Source: Bifidobacterium imperatoris
GTDB lineage: Bacteria; Actinomycetota; Actinomycetes; Actinomycetales; Bifidobacteriaceae
Reading direction: 5' to 3'
DNA length: 64,000 bases
NCBI RefSeq assembly: GCF_002860405.1
Contig: NZ_NMWV01000023.1
Span: 1-64,000, forward strand
The notes below the pieces were generated by a model that ran no database searches, was not told where the DNA came from, and was given only the letters and a program-made list of their open reading frames with translations. Shown piece after piece: positions 37,538 to 47,985 of the stretch (its first letter is position 1; each line of letters starts with the position of its first letter). The position numbers and the translations under genes were made by a program.

Positions 37538-38317
37538 CAGGTTGGTGCGGTCGGTGAAGATGATCGGGCCGTTTTCGGTGATGGCGATGGTGTGCTCGGA
37601 GTGAGCGCCACGGGAGCCGTCTTCGGAGCGCAGCGTCCAGCCGTCCTTTGGATCCTGATAAATCTCATCGGTGGTCTTCAGGAACCACGGTTCGATGGCG
37701 ATGACCAGGCCTTCGCGCAACTTGTAGCCGTGGTGTGCCTTTCCATCGTTCGGCACATGCGGGTCGCCGTGCATGATGTGGCCCACACCATGACCGCCAA
37801 ATTCAAGGTTGATTGGGTAGCCGTAGGTACGGGCAACGTCGCCAATGGTGCTGGAGATATCACCGAGACGGTTGCCTGGCTTAGCCACGTCGATGGCGGC
37901 GGCGAGGGCTTCCTCAGTGCACTTGATGAGTCGCAGGTCTTCCGGATCGGGGTCTTTACCGACCACGAAGCTGACTGCGGAATCGGCAACCCATCCGTCC
38001 ACGGAAATGGCGAGATCAAGGGAAACCAGATCACCGTCCTTCAGGTTGTAGTCGTACGGAATGCCATGCAGCACAGCATCATTGACAGACGTGCAGATGT
38101 AGTGAGCGAACGGACCGGTGCCGAAATCCGGCGCATAATCCACGTAGCAGGATTCTGCACCCTTGCGGTCCACGATCTTCTTGTGAACGAATTCGTCGAT
38201 TTCCAGCAGATTGGTGCCGACCTTGGTGGTTTCCTGCAGTTCCTTCAAAATGCCGCCGACGAAACGGCCGGCAGGCTTCATTTCCTCGATTTCACGAGGG
38301 GTTTTCAGTTCGATCAT
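37535..38317 (-). CDS. map: Methionine aminopeptidase, type I
   Basis: A 260-residue metallopeptidase that removes the initiator methionine. Metal ligands are in the DLVSLDLAISVDGWVADSAV segment (two Asp), GHGVGHIMHGDPHVPN (His), VIAIEPWF (Glu) and SEHTIAIT with the final Glu just before it. The start at 38317 (MIELKTPREIEE) has AGAAAG upstream and is preferred over a frame open to 38374. The C-terminus abuts a 19-bp tandem repeat array. Confidence 0.93.
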   Translation of the reverse strand: MIELKTPREIEEMKPAGRFVGGILKELQETTKVGTNLLEIDEFVHKKIVDRKGAESCYVDYAPDFGTGPFAHYICTSVNDAVLHGIPYDYNLKDGDLVSLDLAISVDGWVADSAVSFVVGKDPDPEDLRLIKCTEEALAAAIDVAKPGNRLGDISSTIGDVARTYGYPINLEFGGHGVGHIMHGDPHVPNDGKAHHGYKLREGLVIAIEPWFLKTTDEIYQDPKDGWTLRSEDGSRGAHSEHTIAITENGPIIFTDRTNL

Positions 38318-38584
38318 ACGGTTCTTTCTACCTTGTTGAGACTTGTTCTCAACTCTAGACCAGCCCGGGGTCAACCGCCAGAGGACTATGCGCTATTTCT
38401 TGCGCACATGCCGCCCCCGTCTCCTCTCCACTCGGCCGATACGAACATCCACTTTTTATCGTGGGAAAACTACCCTTGGGTACTGAAGGTCAAGCGAGGC
38501 AAAGTGAGGCGAGATGAAGACGAACTTGACTCTGGCTCAATCAGGTAACGTGTACACACTAGGAGATTTTGCGCCATTGCCCAC

Positions 38585-39001
38585 TTGTACGCGATTGGAG
38601 TGTCCCACAGCAAAATCGGGTTTATGAAAGATTTTTTCGATCAAGCACGATTGGATTTGCAACTACAAGTACTGAGGCATAATCGAGAGCACCCCTATCC
38701 CGATACCTGCCAGTTCTGCCACAGCACTATACAAATGAAACCACCGAGCGACGAGGATGTTACAGCAAGAGAGGCAGATTTTGATCGACAAACTTTCGAT
38801 ATCACAATAGACGGTTATTCAAAAGCAGCTGAACAAGGCAAAGACCAGCAAATCATCATCTTAGAGAACACAGATCATATCGATGAGCTGGATTTTGACA
38901 GTACCGTCAACCTCATTCGCTTTACCAAAAATCGCCACCAAGGTCGTTATGACTACTTGAATGACGTTTACGACATAACAGAAACCACTCCATTACGATA
39001 G
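38585..39001 (+). pseudogene. Likely C-terminal remnant of an SMC/Rad50-like AAA ATPase
   Basis: A 138-codon frame. A CQFCH pair lies at about residues 48-52. The C-terminal part QQIIILENTDHIDELDFDST followed by LIRFTKNRHQGRYDYL resembles, as I recall, the end of large SMC/Rad50-type ATPases (pattern ENTDPP...HFTGN...GRYG). If so, this is a fragment: the N-terminal ATP-binding half is absent. The first possible start is a TTG at 38585; ATG at 38624 is also possible; neither has a good ribosome binding site. It is less GC-rich than its neighbours and starts an AT-rich island. It could equally be a small real gene. Confidence 0.4.
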
Positions 39002-39008
39002 GATAGAA

Positions 39009-39488
39009 ATGCCAAAAAACATATGCAGAAATTTAAATTTTTTTGCAAAAAAATATCATCTTTTTATTCTCGTAAATACCATACTCCCTTCGTTTCTTTT
39101 ATTCATACAACTTCGAATCATATTTGAAATAGTAAAATTTACCTGGTTTATTCCATTACTATATATCGGCATAATAACAATTCCACATATTTCATTTTCA
39201 TTTGTTTATTTAATAAATAAAAAAGTATTCAAATCAATAAAATATAATTTTTCACTAGTATTAGTGTCACTAATTCTTTCTTACATATTTAACAATATAA
39301 GCATAATATGCTTATATTATTCACTTAACATTGTTATAATTAACAATTTTTTTGACTTCATACATTATATCTATATCGATGACGGATCATGGATTGGTCG
39401 CTTCTATGGCTCATATGGCATACCAGCATTAATTTATGCGACAGGATTGGCTCTCTCTATAGAAAAACCAACCCATGCGCAGAAATAA
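39009..39488 (+). CDS. AT-rich polytopic membrane protein, unknown
   Basis: A 159-residue protein not recognised. About four or five membrane segments are visible: 15-35 (HLFILVNTILPSFLLFIQLR), 40-62, 78-105, 107-125 and 140-152. It is extremely rich in Ile, Phe, Leu, Asn and Tyr. The DNA is strikingly AT-rich against a GC-rich genome, a sign of transfer. AGGA lies before the ATG, and the gap to the upstream frame is only seven bases, so they may be co-transcribed. Whether it is a transporter, immunity protein or membrane toxin cannot be told. Confidence 0.55.
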   Translation: MPKNICRNLNFFAKKYHLFILVNTILPSFLLFIQLRIIFEIVKFTWFIPLLYIGIITIPHISFSFVYLINKKVFKSIKYNFSLVLVSLILSYIFNNISIICLYYSLNIVIINNFFDFIHYIYIDDGSWIGRFYGSYGIPALIYATGLALSIEKPTHAQK

Positions 39489-39743
39489 TTAGAAGATATA
39501 ATCAGCTAATGCTTTACACGATGCGTCAATTACATCAGCAGAAACCTCTCCAATTATTAACCACTTTAATATCCGATTCCCCCAATCCACTTTAGTTCGG
39601 AAAGCAGTGGCAGCATCATTCTGATTGGTAGCACCCGTACTCCACGCAATTTGCTTGAAACGATTTGCCAGCAAGCCAACATCGTTGTAGTAGTCACGCA
39701 TGGTCTGATATAGGATCAGTACTGTTCGGGCGGGAATAATCAC
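39489..39743 (-). CDS. Small hypothetical protein at the end of the AT-rich island
   Basis: An 84-residue leftward frame, immediately adjoining the stop of the membrane protein on the other strand. The plausible start is an inner ATG at 39701 (MRDYYNDVGLLANRFKQIAW). The rest has no recognisable motif and no clear membrane segment; it may be the C-terminal fragment of a longer gene. A hairpin (GCGGG...CCCGC) overlaps its upstream end. Confidence that it is coding is low to moderate. Confidence 0.3.
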   Translation of the reverse strand: MIIPARTVLILYQTMRDYYNDVGLLANRFKQIAWSTGATNQNDAATAFRTKVDWGNRILKWLIIGEVSADVIDASCKALADYIF

Positions 39744-39913
39744 CCGCCTTCACTCGTACTGCCGCAGAAGATCAGATTGTTAACCAATCAGCATCGACGG
39801 CGCTCCATCCGTGTCATAAAAAGCGGTGCCCGAAATATCATTTATTATCTGTCTCAACGCTTAATCAACCGCTAAGTTCAACGCTCCACTGCAACAATGT
39901 ACACAGTCGATAA

Positions 39914-39950
39914 AGCGCCCTTGCAGGAACAATTCCCGACAAGGACGCTT
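39914..39950 (-). terminator. Probable terminator after the HdeD-like gene
   Basis: AAAGCGCCCTTG and CAAGGACGCTTT lie at about 39914-39925 and 39939-39950 and can pair apart from one bulge. It is positioned 27 bases past the stop of the leftward HdeD-like gene. Confidence 0.45.
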
Positions 39951-39976
39951 TGGACTCGGCAGCGCTTCAGCACACG

Positions 39977-40624
39977 CTACTTCCTGCGCTTGCCGAACGT
40001 GAACGCGCGGACGAGGGCAGTGATGCCCATGACCACCATCGCACAGCCGCCGAAAACGATCATGAAGATTGTGGAGCTCAACGGGCTCATCAGCACCACA
40101 AAGCCGGCAATGATGGAGATGATGGCGTAGGCGATGGCCCAACCGGAGCGTGGAATGCGCCAGGATTCCACCAATGCCATCACGCCTTCCATAATCCAGC
40201 CGAAGCCCACCATCAAGGTGACGAGCAAGGCCAGAGTCTCGCCGGTCAAACCATAATTGCGCACGACCACCACACCGCCGAAGGTGAGCAGAATGCCGAT
40301 CAACACATCCAGCACACGCCAGCCGCCTGGCAGCAGAGGCGTTACCAAAGCGCTGACGATGCGCACCACGCCGGAAATCACGAAATAGACGCCCAACAGC
40401 AACGCGGCCAGCGCCAAAGTCTTATTCGGTGAAATTAGCAGTGCCGCACCAAGGGCAATGGCGGCAACGCCAACTACACCGTAGATCACACGAATGGTGG
40501 TCTTGGCACGCTGTGGCAGCCATTCCTCAATCAAACGAAATGGGCTGAAATCACCTGCATACCAATTCGGCCGCTCCGGCTGCGGGGTGTACGGATTCCG
40601 GTTGTTGAAATTCGGGTCGCTCAT
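39977..40624 (-). CDS. HdeD-family (DUF308) membrane protein
   Basis: A 215-residue protein with a polar N-terminus and six membrane helices arranged as three repeated two-helix units (about 48-70, 72-95, 105-125, 128-150, 160-180, 183-205). This is the HdeD/DUF308 architecture; HdeD of E. coli is implicated in acid resistance. Two adjacent ATG codons occur; 40624 is chosen because AAGGAG is then six bases away. It is leftward, on the far side of the AT-rich island. Confidence 0.8.
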   Translation of the reverse strand: MSDPNFNNRNPYTPQPERPNWYAGDFSPFRLIEEWLPQRAKTTIRVIYGVVGVAAIALGAALLISPNKTLALAALLLGVYFVISGVVRIVSALVTPLLPGGWRVLDVLIGILLTFGGVVVVRNYGLTGETLALLVTLMVGFGWIMEGVMALVESWRIPRSGWAIAYAIISIIAGFVVLMSPLSSTIFMIVFGGCAMVVMGITALVRAFTFGKRRK

Positions 40625-40795
40625 CATAGCTCCTTCCAATTCATGTTCCAATCACCGATTTTAGACAAACTGCCTAATTCACACCATAAGCACAGATAGT
40701 CATAGTGTCTAATTTTTATTGGTCGCACTACGAAATCAGCCCACAGCCCAATACAGTGAGCTGAACCTGACGCATCATGGTCTAGGCTGGAGGGC

Positions 40796-42975
40796 ATGAC
40801 TAACGAAACCGCAACAACGAAGTCGGGCATCGACCCATCGTCCTTCTCCTCCACCATCAAGCCGGTCAATGATCTGTTCCGTTACGTGAACGGACCGTGG
40901 ATCGACACCTATCGCCTGCCGGACGACCGCTCCCGCTACGGCTCCTTCGATAAGCTCGCGGAAGATGCCGAGAATCAGGTGCGTGAGATTTTGGAAGACA
41001 ATGCTTCCCCGCCGTTAAATCTCAGGCCCTGTACCGCTCATACCTCAACACCGAAGCGATTGAGGAAGCCGGTCTCGACCCGATTCGTGACGAACTGGAC
41101 CTCATCGACTCCGCCATCGATAAAGCCACACTCACCCGTGTACTCGGCACCATCAACCCCACCGGCGGCCCGGACCTGTTCGGCTTGGCTGTATATGGCG
41201 ACCCAGGCAATCCGGATCTGAACATTGCACACATCGAGCAGGGCGGCATCATGCTGCCCGACGAGGCCTACTACCGCGAAGATCACTATGCACCCGTGCG
41301 CGAAGCATACGTGGCGATGGTGGCTGCACAACTGGTGAACGCCGGTTATGCACCCGCCGCCGAATCCAATGGCGGTGACGAACTGCCACAATCCACCGAA
41401 GACGGCAGTGATGAGGCACCGGCAGTAGTGCCAAGCGAGGCCGCACTGGCTATGGCGCGCCACTTCCTCGAGGTGGAAACCAAAATTGCCGCCAATCATT
41501 GGGACAATGTAGCCACTCGCGACTCGGTGAAGACCTATAACCCCACCGATTACGCTGACCTTGCGGCAACACTGAAGAACTTCGATTTGAACTCTTGGAT
41601 TGATGCATGGCAGTCCGCTTATGATGCAACCACTGCCGCGAAATCCCAGCCTATTGACTTTAAGTCCGTGTTCGCCCGCACGATTGTGCATGAGCCGAGC
41701 TTCCTTAAGGGTCTTGACCAGTTCTGGGCTGATGCCGATTTGGCCGATTTAAAGCTCTGGGCGCGCGTGCACGTCATCGTCGGCTCCGCCAGCATGCTTT
41801 CCCACGTGTTTGACACCACCAACTTCGGCTTCTTCGGCAAGGTGCTTTCCGGCGCCAAGAAGCAACGCGACCGTTGGAAGCGTGGCGTGAGCCTCGTCAA
41901 TGGCATCTGCGGCGAAGACGTAGGCCAAGAGTATGTGCGCCGCCATTTCCCGGAGAGCTCCAAGAAGCGTATGGAGCAGCTCGTAGCGAACCTCATCGAC
42001 GCCTACCGTGTGTCCATCACGAATTCCGACTGGCTGGGTGACGCCACCAAGGCCAAGGCTTTGGAGAAGCTTTCCAAGTTCACGCCGAAGATCGGCTACA
42101 CCAACCATTGGCGCGACTACTCTGCATTGGATGTTTCCGCCGATGACGTACTCGCCAATAACGCCAAAGCTGCTAACCTCTATGAGACCAGCTACCAGCT
42201 GGCCAAGGTGAGCAAGCCTGCGGATAAGGACGAGTGGCTGATGAACCCGCAGACGGTGAACGCCTACTACGAGCCGAGCATGAACGTCATCGTGTTCCCG
42301 GCAGCCATTCTGCAGCCTCCGTTCTTCGATCCCGAAGCCGATGACGCAGCCAACTATGGCGGTATCGGTGCCGTGATCGGTCACGAGATCGGCCACGGTT
42401 TCGATGATCAGGGTTCCCAGTACGATGGCGACGGCAAGCTCAACAACTGGTGGACCGATGAGGACCGCAAGAACTTCGAGGAGCGCACCAAGGCGCTTAT
42501 CGAGCAGTACAACGGTTTTGTGCCGCTGCAGTTGGCCGAAAAGTATGCCGACGAACCGGATAAGGCTCCTCACGTCAACGGCGCATTGACCATCGGCGAG
42601 AACATCGGCGACTTGGGCGGTGTGAATATCGCGCTCAAGGCCTATGCGTTCGCCCTCGGCAAGGCCGCAGGCACCATCACCAACGATGGCGACGAAGATG
42701 GTTCGCCAGCCGCCATCAAGGCGCTGCTGAGCACCGCTCCCGAAATCGACGGCTTTACCGGCCTGCAGCGTTTCTTCCTGAGCTACGCCTCCATTTGGCG
42801 CACCAAGAACCGCGATGAGCTGGCCGAGCAGTACCTGCAGATCGACCCGCACTCCCCCGCCGAATTCCGCACCAATGGCATCGCCAGCAATGTGGACCTG
42901 TTCTACGATGCGTTCGGCGTGCACGAAGGCGACGCCATGTGGCTCGCGCCTGAACACCGCGTGCACATCTGGTAG
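40796..42975 (+). pseudogene. pepO: M13-family peptidase (PepO-like), disrupted by a frameshift
   Basis: The N-terminal part (MTNETATTKSG...) is in one frame to about 41012; the rest continues in another frame from about 41014 to the stop at 42975. One base appears to be missing in TCCCCGCCGTT: adding one base would restore NASP(A)VKSQALYRSYLNTEA, the expected family sequence. The second part has HEIGHGFDDQGSQYDG (HExxH zinc site), ENIGDLGGV with the third ligand Glu, and the C-terminal VHIW. Intact it would be about 727 residues, a soluble neutral zinc endopeptidase of small peptides. The frameshift is in a C/G run, so it is either real inactivation or a sequencing error. GGAGGG before the ATG is only two bases away. 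Confidence 0.75.
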
Positions 42976-43011
42976 TACCACCTAATCTGCGGTAATCATC
43001 GCACTGAATCC

Positions 43012-43070
43012 AACATGATGGTGTGGTGTAAATCAATTGAGGATTTGCGCCACATCATCATGTTGTTTTT
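43012..43070 (+). terminator. Terminator after the M13 peptidase gene
   Basis: A 23-bp stem, AACATGATGGTGTGG... (43012-43034) against 43042-43064, with three G-U type mismatches and a seven-base loop, followed by GTTTTT. It lies between convergent pepO and ssb and ends at the ssb stop. Confidence 0.75.
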
Positions 43071-43566
43071 ATATTCCAGAGTTGCTCTCAAAATCATCGT
43101 CAGCTGGCATGTTCTGCCGCTGATTCGGTTCCTCCTCTGAACGTGTTTGCAATGTGACGCCCTGAGCCGCAACGTTTTCGGCTTTATTCTCCTGACTGGT
43201 ACGAGGCACCTTGGTCAACGTGGTTGTTGCATAGTTGAAATCGTGACCGATGTTGCTGGCTTCCAACACCATTCGGCTGCGCGTCTCGCCTTGTTCGGTT
43301 TTCCATTGTTCGGTGGTCAGTGTTCCAAGAACGATGAGTTTATCCCCTCTGCGGATGGATTTGTGGGTATTCACCGCCAATGCTCGAAAAGCTTTGACCG
43401 GAATCCAGCATGAGCCGACGTCCTTCCACTCCCCTGTAGACATGTCAAGACGAGACCTACTCGACCCGATGCGGAAGTTCAATACGGTAAAATTCGGTGT
43501 TTCCGTCAGTATGGGATCGTTTGCCACAAAACCGGTTATGGTAACCGTTGCCTGTTGTATTGCCAT
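43069..43566 (-). CDS. ssb: Single-stranded DNA-binding protein, paralogue type
   Basis: A 165-residue SSB with an OB-fold: MAIQQATVTITGFVANDP, then LNFRIGSSR, VKAFRALAVNTHKSIRRGD and a C-terminal disordered tail. The tail ends DDDFESNSGI and so lacks the canonical DDDxPF tip that recruits repair and replication proteins. Actinobacteria often carry a second SSB (SsbB) without that tip. AAAGGA lies before the second of two adjacent ATGs (43566). A palindrome of two DnaA boxes lies about 150 bases upstream. Confidence 0.85.
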   Translation of the reverse strand: MAIQQATVTITGFVANDPILTETPNFTVLNFRIGSSRSRLDMSTGEWKDVGSCWIPVKAFRALAVNTHKSIRRGDKLIVLGTLTTEQWKTEQGETRSRMVLEASNIGHDFNYATTTLTKVPRTSQENKAENVAAQGVTLQTRSEEEPNQRQNMPADDDFESNSGI

Positions 43567-43694
43567 CATCAATCCTTTCATTCATCACAATGTCGTGAAC
43601 CCGCCGAATCGTCTCGGTCATCATCGATCGGTGAATTCGGCGATATCTCCACTGTGAGGCATGGCGGTTCAACTACACAAGGGCAACTGGCAAA

Positions 43695-43748
43695 TGTGGA
43701 TACTATGACGGGGTTTGCAACACTGTGGATAACTTTTGGTTATCCACA
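43695..43748. promoter_or_regulatory. DnaA-box cluster upstream of the SSB gene
   Basis: TGTGGATAA (43724-43732) and TTATCCACA (43740-43748) are both perfect DnaA boxes, in inverted orientation with seven bases between, so the whole 25-base stretch is palindromic. A third, imperfect copy (TGTGGATAC) lies at 43695-43703. The cluster lies in the 265-base gap between proS and ssb, upstream of ssb on the transcribed strand. Confidence 0.6.
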
Positions 43749-43774
43749 AGAATCAACACAACAAAGCACAACAA

Positions 43775-43806
43775 CAAAAAACGCCACCCTGCATGTGAGC
43801 AGGATG
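43775..43806 (-). terminator. Terminator of proS
   Basis: On the minus strand CATCCTGC, loop TCACAT, GCAGGGTG (43785-43806), then GCG and TTTTTT (43775-43780): a classic Rho-independent terminator 26 bases after the proS stop. Confidence 0.85.
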
Positions 43807-43831
43807 ACGTTAATCAGCTCGGCACGAGCCT

Positions 43832-45634
43832 TTACAGACGCTCGAGCAGGGTCTTCACAGCCTCGTCAGCCGGCACAGCAACCTTGTTCTCGCCGTTGCG
43901 GTCACGAATTTCAATCGTACCGTTGTTGACGAAGTCGCGGCCCACCACGGCGATGGTCGGCACACCGATGAGCTCGGCATCCTTGAACTTCACGCCCGGG
44001 GAAACCTTCTTGCGGTCATCGTAGATTACCTCGACGCCGTTGGCCTCAAGCTCTTCGACCAGCTTCTCGGCACCTTCGAACGCCTGAGCATCCTTACCGG
44101 TGGCCACCACATGCACCTGAGCCGGAGCGATTACGGACGGCCAAGCGAGGCCTGCCTCATCGTGATGCGTTTCGGCAACGCATGCAAGCACGCGGGAAAC
44201 GCCAATGCCATAGCAGCCCATCCACACCGGCACGGTCTTACCATTTTGGTCCAGAACCTTCAGGTCCAGGGCCTTGGAGTACTTCAGACCCAGCTGGAAG
44301 ACCTGACCGATCTCCACACCGCGCTCGAAGCTCAACGGACCGGAGCCGTCCGGGCTCATGTCGCCGTGGCGAACCTCAACAGCCTCAACCACGCCGCTGG
44401 CCTCAAAGTCACGGCCGTAGACCAGGTTGTAGTAGTCCACCTCGTGTTCGTCGGCACCGGTGAACCATGCGGAGCCCTTGACCACATGCGCATCCACAAA
44501 GTAACGCAACGGTTCCTTAACACCTGCGGCCTCAGCCTGCGGACCAAGCACCATCGGGCCAATGTAGCCCGGCACGAGTTCAGGATGCTTCTTGAGGTCC
44601 TCTTCAGTGGCTTCTTCAAGCTCGGAAGGAGCGAACTGCGCCTCGAGACGCTTCATGTCAACCGTACGGTCTCCCGGCACGCCGACAACAATCAGCTCGC
44701 GCCACGGCTCGTCATGCTCCTCATCCTCAGGATGCTTGACGGCGATGACCACGTTCTTGAGAATGTCGGAGGCAGCCCATTCGCGGCCATCAGTACGCGG
44801 GTGATCAGCGTTGGCGCGCTCGATCATCTTGTCGATGGTCTTGGCGTCCGGCGTCGATTCCTTGGTGGCGGCCGGAGTGTTGGAAGCGTCGATTTCCGGC
44901 AGTTCCGGAGTGTGCAAAGCCTCAACGTTCCAAGCCTTGCCGGAAGGAGCCAGCGCGAAGGTATCCTCGCCGATAGCCATCGGAGCCAGGAACTCCTCGG
45001 AAGCGGAGCCACCCATCGGGCCGGACATGGCGAACACCGGCACGTACTTGAGGCCGATGCGCTGGAACACGCGCTCGTAGGCGCCACGCTCGTCCATGTA
45101 TGCCTTGCGCATGCCCTCTTCGTCCACATTGAACGAATAGGCGTCCTTCATCACGAATTCACGGCCGCGAATCAGGCCGGCACGCGGGCGGAACTCGTCG
45201 CGGTACTTGGTCTGAATCTGGTACAGGACGACCGGCAGGTCCTTGTAGGACGAGTACATGTCCTTGACCAGCAGGGTGAACATTTCCTCGTGGGTAGGAG
45301 CCAGCAGATAGTCGGCCTGGTGACGGTCCTTCAGACGGAAGATGTTGTCGCCGTATTCCTCCCAGCGATGGGTGGCCTCATACGGTTCACGCGGCAGCAG
45401 AGCCGGGAAGTGCACTTCCTGAGCGCCAATGCCGGCCATCTCTTCACGGATGATGGCCTCAATCTTATTGAGTACGCGCAAGCCGAGCGGCAGCCAGGTC
45501 CAGATGCCGGGGGCGGCCTTACGGATGTAGCCGGCGCGCTGCAGCAGCTTTGCGGAATCAACGTCCGCGTCCGCCGGGTCTTCGCGCAACGTGCGCAGGA
45601 ACAAAGTAGACATACGAAGGGTATTGGAAGTCAT
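43832..45634 (-). CDS. proS: Prolyl-tRNA synthetase
   Basis: A 600-residue class II synthetase of bacterial type. Motif 1 region has [20 protein letters not shown]; motif 2 has [22 protein letters not shown]; an editing (INS, YbaK-like) insertion lies at about 230-420; motif 3 is [12 protein letters not shown], followed by the anticodon-binding domain with VHVVATGKD. The start at 45634 (MTSNTLRM) has GGAA nearby; MSTLFLRT at 45613 is a possible alternative. A terminator follows; the gene is monocistronic. Confidence 0.95.
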   Translation of the reverse strand: MTSNTLRMSTLFLRTLREDPADADVDSAKLLQRAGYIRKAAPGIWTWLPLGLRVLNKIEAIIREEMAGIGAQEVHFPALLPREPYEATHRWEEYGDNIFRLKDRHQADYLLAPTHEEMFTLLVKDMYSSYKDLPVVLYQIQTKYRDEFRPRAGLIRGREFVMKDAYSFNVDEEGMRKAYMDERGAYERVFQRIGLKYVPVFAMSGPMGGSASEEFLAPMAIGEDTFALAPSGKAWNVEALHTPELPEIDASNTPAATKESTPDAKTIDKMIERANADHPRTDGREWAASDILKNVVIAVKHPEDEEHDEPWRELIVVGVPGDRTVDMKRLEAQFAPSELEEATEEDLKKHPELVPGYIGPMVLGPQAEAAGVKEPLRYFVDAHVVKGSAWFTGADEHEVDYYNLVYGRDFEASGVVEAVEVRHGDMSPDGSGPLSFERGVEIGQVFQLGLKYSKALDLKVLDQNGKTVPVWMGCYGIGVSRVLACVAETHHDEAGLAWPSVIAPAQVHVVATGKDAQAFEGAEKLVEELEANGVEVIYDDRKKVSPGVKFKDAELIGVPTIAVVGRDFVNNGTIEIRDRNGENKVAVPADEAVKTLLERL

Positions 45635-45806
45635 AGGTTCCAAGATATTCGCGTGAACCGACAAGCCTGTGTAATCGCAACGCACATACTGTGCTATGCA
45701 CTGAAGCAAGATACAAATTTCGTACTGTATTTTGTGGACTTGCCCATCTTGGCTTTCCTGAACCGGCGTGCAAGAATTGTGATAGTGAAGGGGCAGGAGG
45801 GGCACA

Positions 45807-47963
45807 ATGACGCAACCGACCGAACATTGGGGAAATCAACCGCAGCAGCCGCAACCGCAGCAAACACAACCACCAGCACAGCCGCCAATGCAATCGGCGT
45901 CGCCGGCATGGCAGCAGCGCAATTTGTCACCGGCACAGCCAGCACCGCAGTATTCGCCGTTCCAACCGCAACCCGAATCGCCAGCACAGCCTCAGGCATA
46001 TGCGCAATCATTTGTGCAACATACCAACCCAATGCCTGTGCCGGCTCAATCTAACCCGTATTCCCAGCCAAATCAGCCCAAGCATTCCAGCGTCCAAATA
46101 CTATTGCTGATTCTCGGCGTAGCACTCGTAACTATCGCCGTGTTTGCGTTCGCTTCGTTTGCCTATGGTCTGCTCGGAGACATTGGTCGTGCGGTATGCA
46201 TTGGCATAGTCGGCATAGCAGCACTGATTATTGGCATGCTGCTGACCAAGCGTCTGCGCGTCACCGCTGAAGGCCTGACCTGGGCTGGTCTTGCGGCGCT
46301 TTCCATCGATGCTGTGCTCATTGGTGATATCCCACCAGTAGCGCGAGTGATTTCAGACGGCTACTCATCAGGCCTTATCATCCTGTGCATTACCGCTCTG
46401 GCATATGCCCTGCGTGCAATGGCGGCGCATCTTCCTGAACCGGCGGCCAAACCAGAAACATCCACCTCGGCATTGCCACTCAGAGCCACCACACTGTACG
46501 CCATGTGCGCGTTGCCGTTCGCGTTCATGTCATTCATTTCGGCAATGCCCATCCCCAATACTGACGTGCAATGGGTGTTGGCTGCATCCGTTGGCTCGCT
46601 GGTGTCTATTGTTTTCGCCGCTATTGTTCGCATTCCGCAGCAGGCTCGCTACGCTGATTTCGAATGGATGGCTTCAATTATTGCGGCAATGATCACACTG
46701 GGCATTGTTTCCATATTCGGCTGCACAACTATCGATGGCGCCGATCCGCTGTGGATCACCGCTATTACCAGTTTTATCCCACCAGCGTTGTGGGCTGCGA
46801 TTCTTGTCATACTGTATAAGAAACCCGCTATCCGCACGGGCAAACTGCTGCATCCAGCACATCGTATAGCGCCTGTGCTGGGATTCTTCTGGACATTGAC
46901 GATTACTGTGGAATCATTGTTGCGCCGCGTATTAACCGATGCGATGAGCAACGATCCAGCCGCACGCACTATTGCCGATTGTGCCGCAATCACCGTTGCC
47001 GGCTTTGCTTTAATTGCTGCTACATTGCTCATGCGTCGCAGCATAGCCCTGAGCTCACAGGAGCGCATATCCGCCGCTGTTATGGGATCGTGGATGCTGC
47101 TGATTCTTATTGCCGGCGACTTTACGCATGGCAGCCCACTACCGATGGTGGTTTCCATCGTGGGATATGTCATGATGCTTGCGATATGCGTAGTGTTCTG
47201 GATTATCGCGGCGCAAACACAATATCAGCCAGTTGCCGCCGTGCCGTTTGTCTCACGCTCCACGAACACACAGACAGCGCAGTCCGCATCAGCGACATTT
47301 GCGCCATCGCCGTTCATTCCAGCACGCAGTACACAACCGCATCCGGAATCCTTGCGTCCCCGCCCTTATCCCCCAACACCGGAACAAGCGTTCCCGCAAC
47401 CACACGTCTCTCCAACACGGCAAACCTTGAACCTGCTTACCGCAGCGCAGATCATTGTGACCTGTTTCACCGCAGTTACCGGCATCGTGCTGCTGTTTCT
47501 GGCATGGACCGATCCGCAACCATATGCGCCTGTGGATCTTATCGCCATGCTGTCTGGCGCGGCTACGCTGATTGTCGGAGTCCGCTGGCTGCAAGTAAAG
47601 CCAGCCTCACGCAGTTGGCCAACATTATGGCCGGCTTTGACATTGCTGATGGTACCGTCGTTGCTCATCAGTTGCGTAGAGCCGCCTTCACTACCACGTA
47701 TGCTTGCGCTGTTTGCCATGTCGCTATGTGCATTGCTGCTGGGTGCTGCGTTGGGTCTGCAAGCACCGCTGATTTACGGAACCGTGGTTCTTGTTGTGCA
47801 CTTGTTGATTGTGGTGTGGCCGTGGCTTGCGGAGTTCTCCCGCCATTATTGGTGGGTGTGGTTGCTCATTGGTGGCGTGATTCTTATTGCCGCCGCAGCA
47901 CGGTATGAGGCCAGCCTTAAATCCGTACGCACTTTGGCTTCGCGTATCAGCGATTTGCGCTAG
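45807..47963 (+). CDS. Large polytopic membrane protein with Pro/Gln-rich N-terminus
   Basis: A 718-residue protein. Residues 1-95 are a disordered, Pro/Gln-rich tail with no signal peptide. From about 98 onward come some 14-16 hydrophobic segments, with a polar Pro-rich linker at about 480-535. The pattern ([20 protein letters not shown], then [19 protein letters not shown]) is what I recall for SCO7613-like membrane proteins of Actinobacteria, whose function is unknown. No transport or enzymatic motif is visible. GGGGCAGGAGGGGC lies before the ATG. It diverges from proS across 172 bases. Confidence 0.65.
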   Translation: MTQPTEHWGNQPQQPQPQQTQPPAQPPMQSASPAWQQRNLSPAQPAPQYSPFQPQPESPAQPQAYAQSFVQHTNPMPVPAQSNPYSQPNQPKHSSVQILLLILGVALVTIAVFAFASFAYGLLGDIGRAVCIGIVGIAALIIGMLLTKRLRVTAEGLTWAGLAALSIDAVLIGDIPPVARVISDGYSSGLIILCITALAYALRAMAAHLPEPAAKPETSTSALPLRATTLYAMCALPFAFMSFISAMPIPNTDVQWVLAASVGSLVSIVFAAIVRIPQQARYADFEWMASIIAAMITLGIVSIFGCTTIDGADPLWITAITSFIPPALWAAILVILYKKPAIRTGKLLHPAHRIAPVLGFFWTLTITVESLLRRVLTDAMSNDPAARTIADCAAITVAGFALIAATLLMRRSIALSSQERISAAVMGSWMLLILIAGDFTHGSPLPMVVSIVGYVMMLAICVVFWIIAAQTQYQPVAAVPFVSRSTNTQTAQSASATFAPSPFIPARSTQPHPESLRPRPYPPTPEQAFPQPHVSPTRQTLNLLTAAQIIVTCFTAVTGIVLLFLAWTDPQPYAPVDLIAMLSGAATLIVGVRWLQVKPASRSWPTLWPALTLLMVPSLLISCVEPPSLPRMLALFAMSLCALLLGAALGLQAPLIYGTVVLVVHLLIVVWPWLAEFSRHYWWVWLLIGGVILIAAAARYEASLKSVRTLASRISDLR

Positions 47964-47985
47964 TCACGCCAACTCGTGCACATAG

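Noticed and set aside
43724-43748. Chromosomal replication origin
   Set aside because: Only two or three DnaA boxes, no AT-rich unwinding region and no dnaA/dnaN/rpmH neighbours.
44111-46054. Rightward open frame of 647 codons opposite proS
   Set aside because: Shadow frame of proS that runs on into the next gene's N-terminus.
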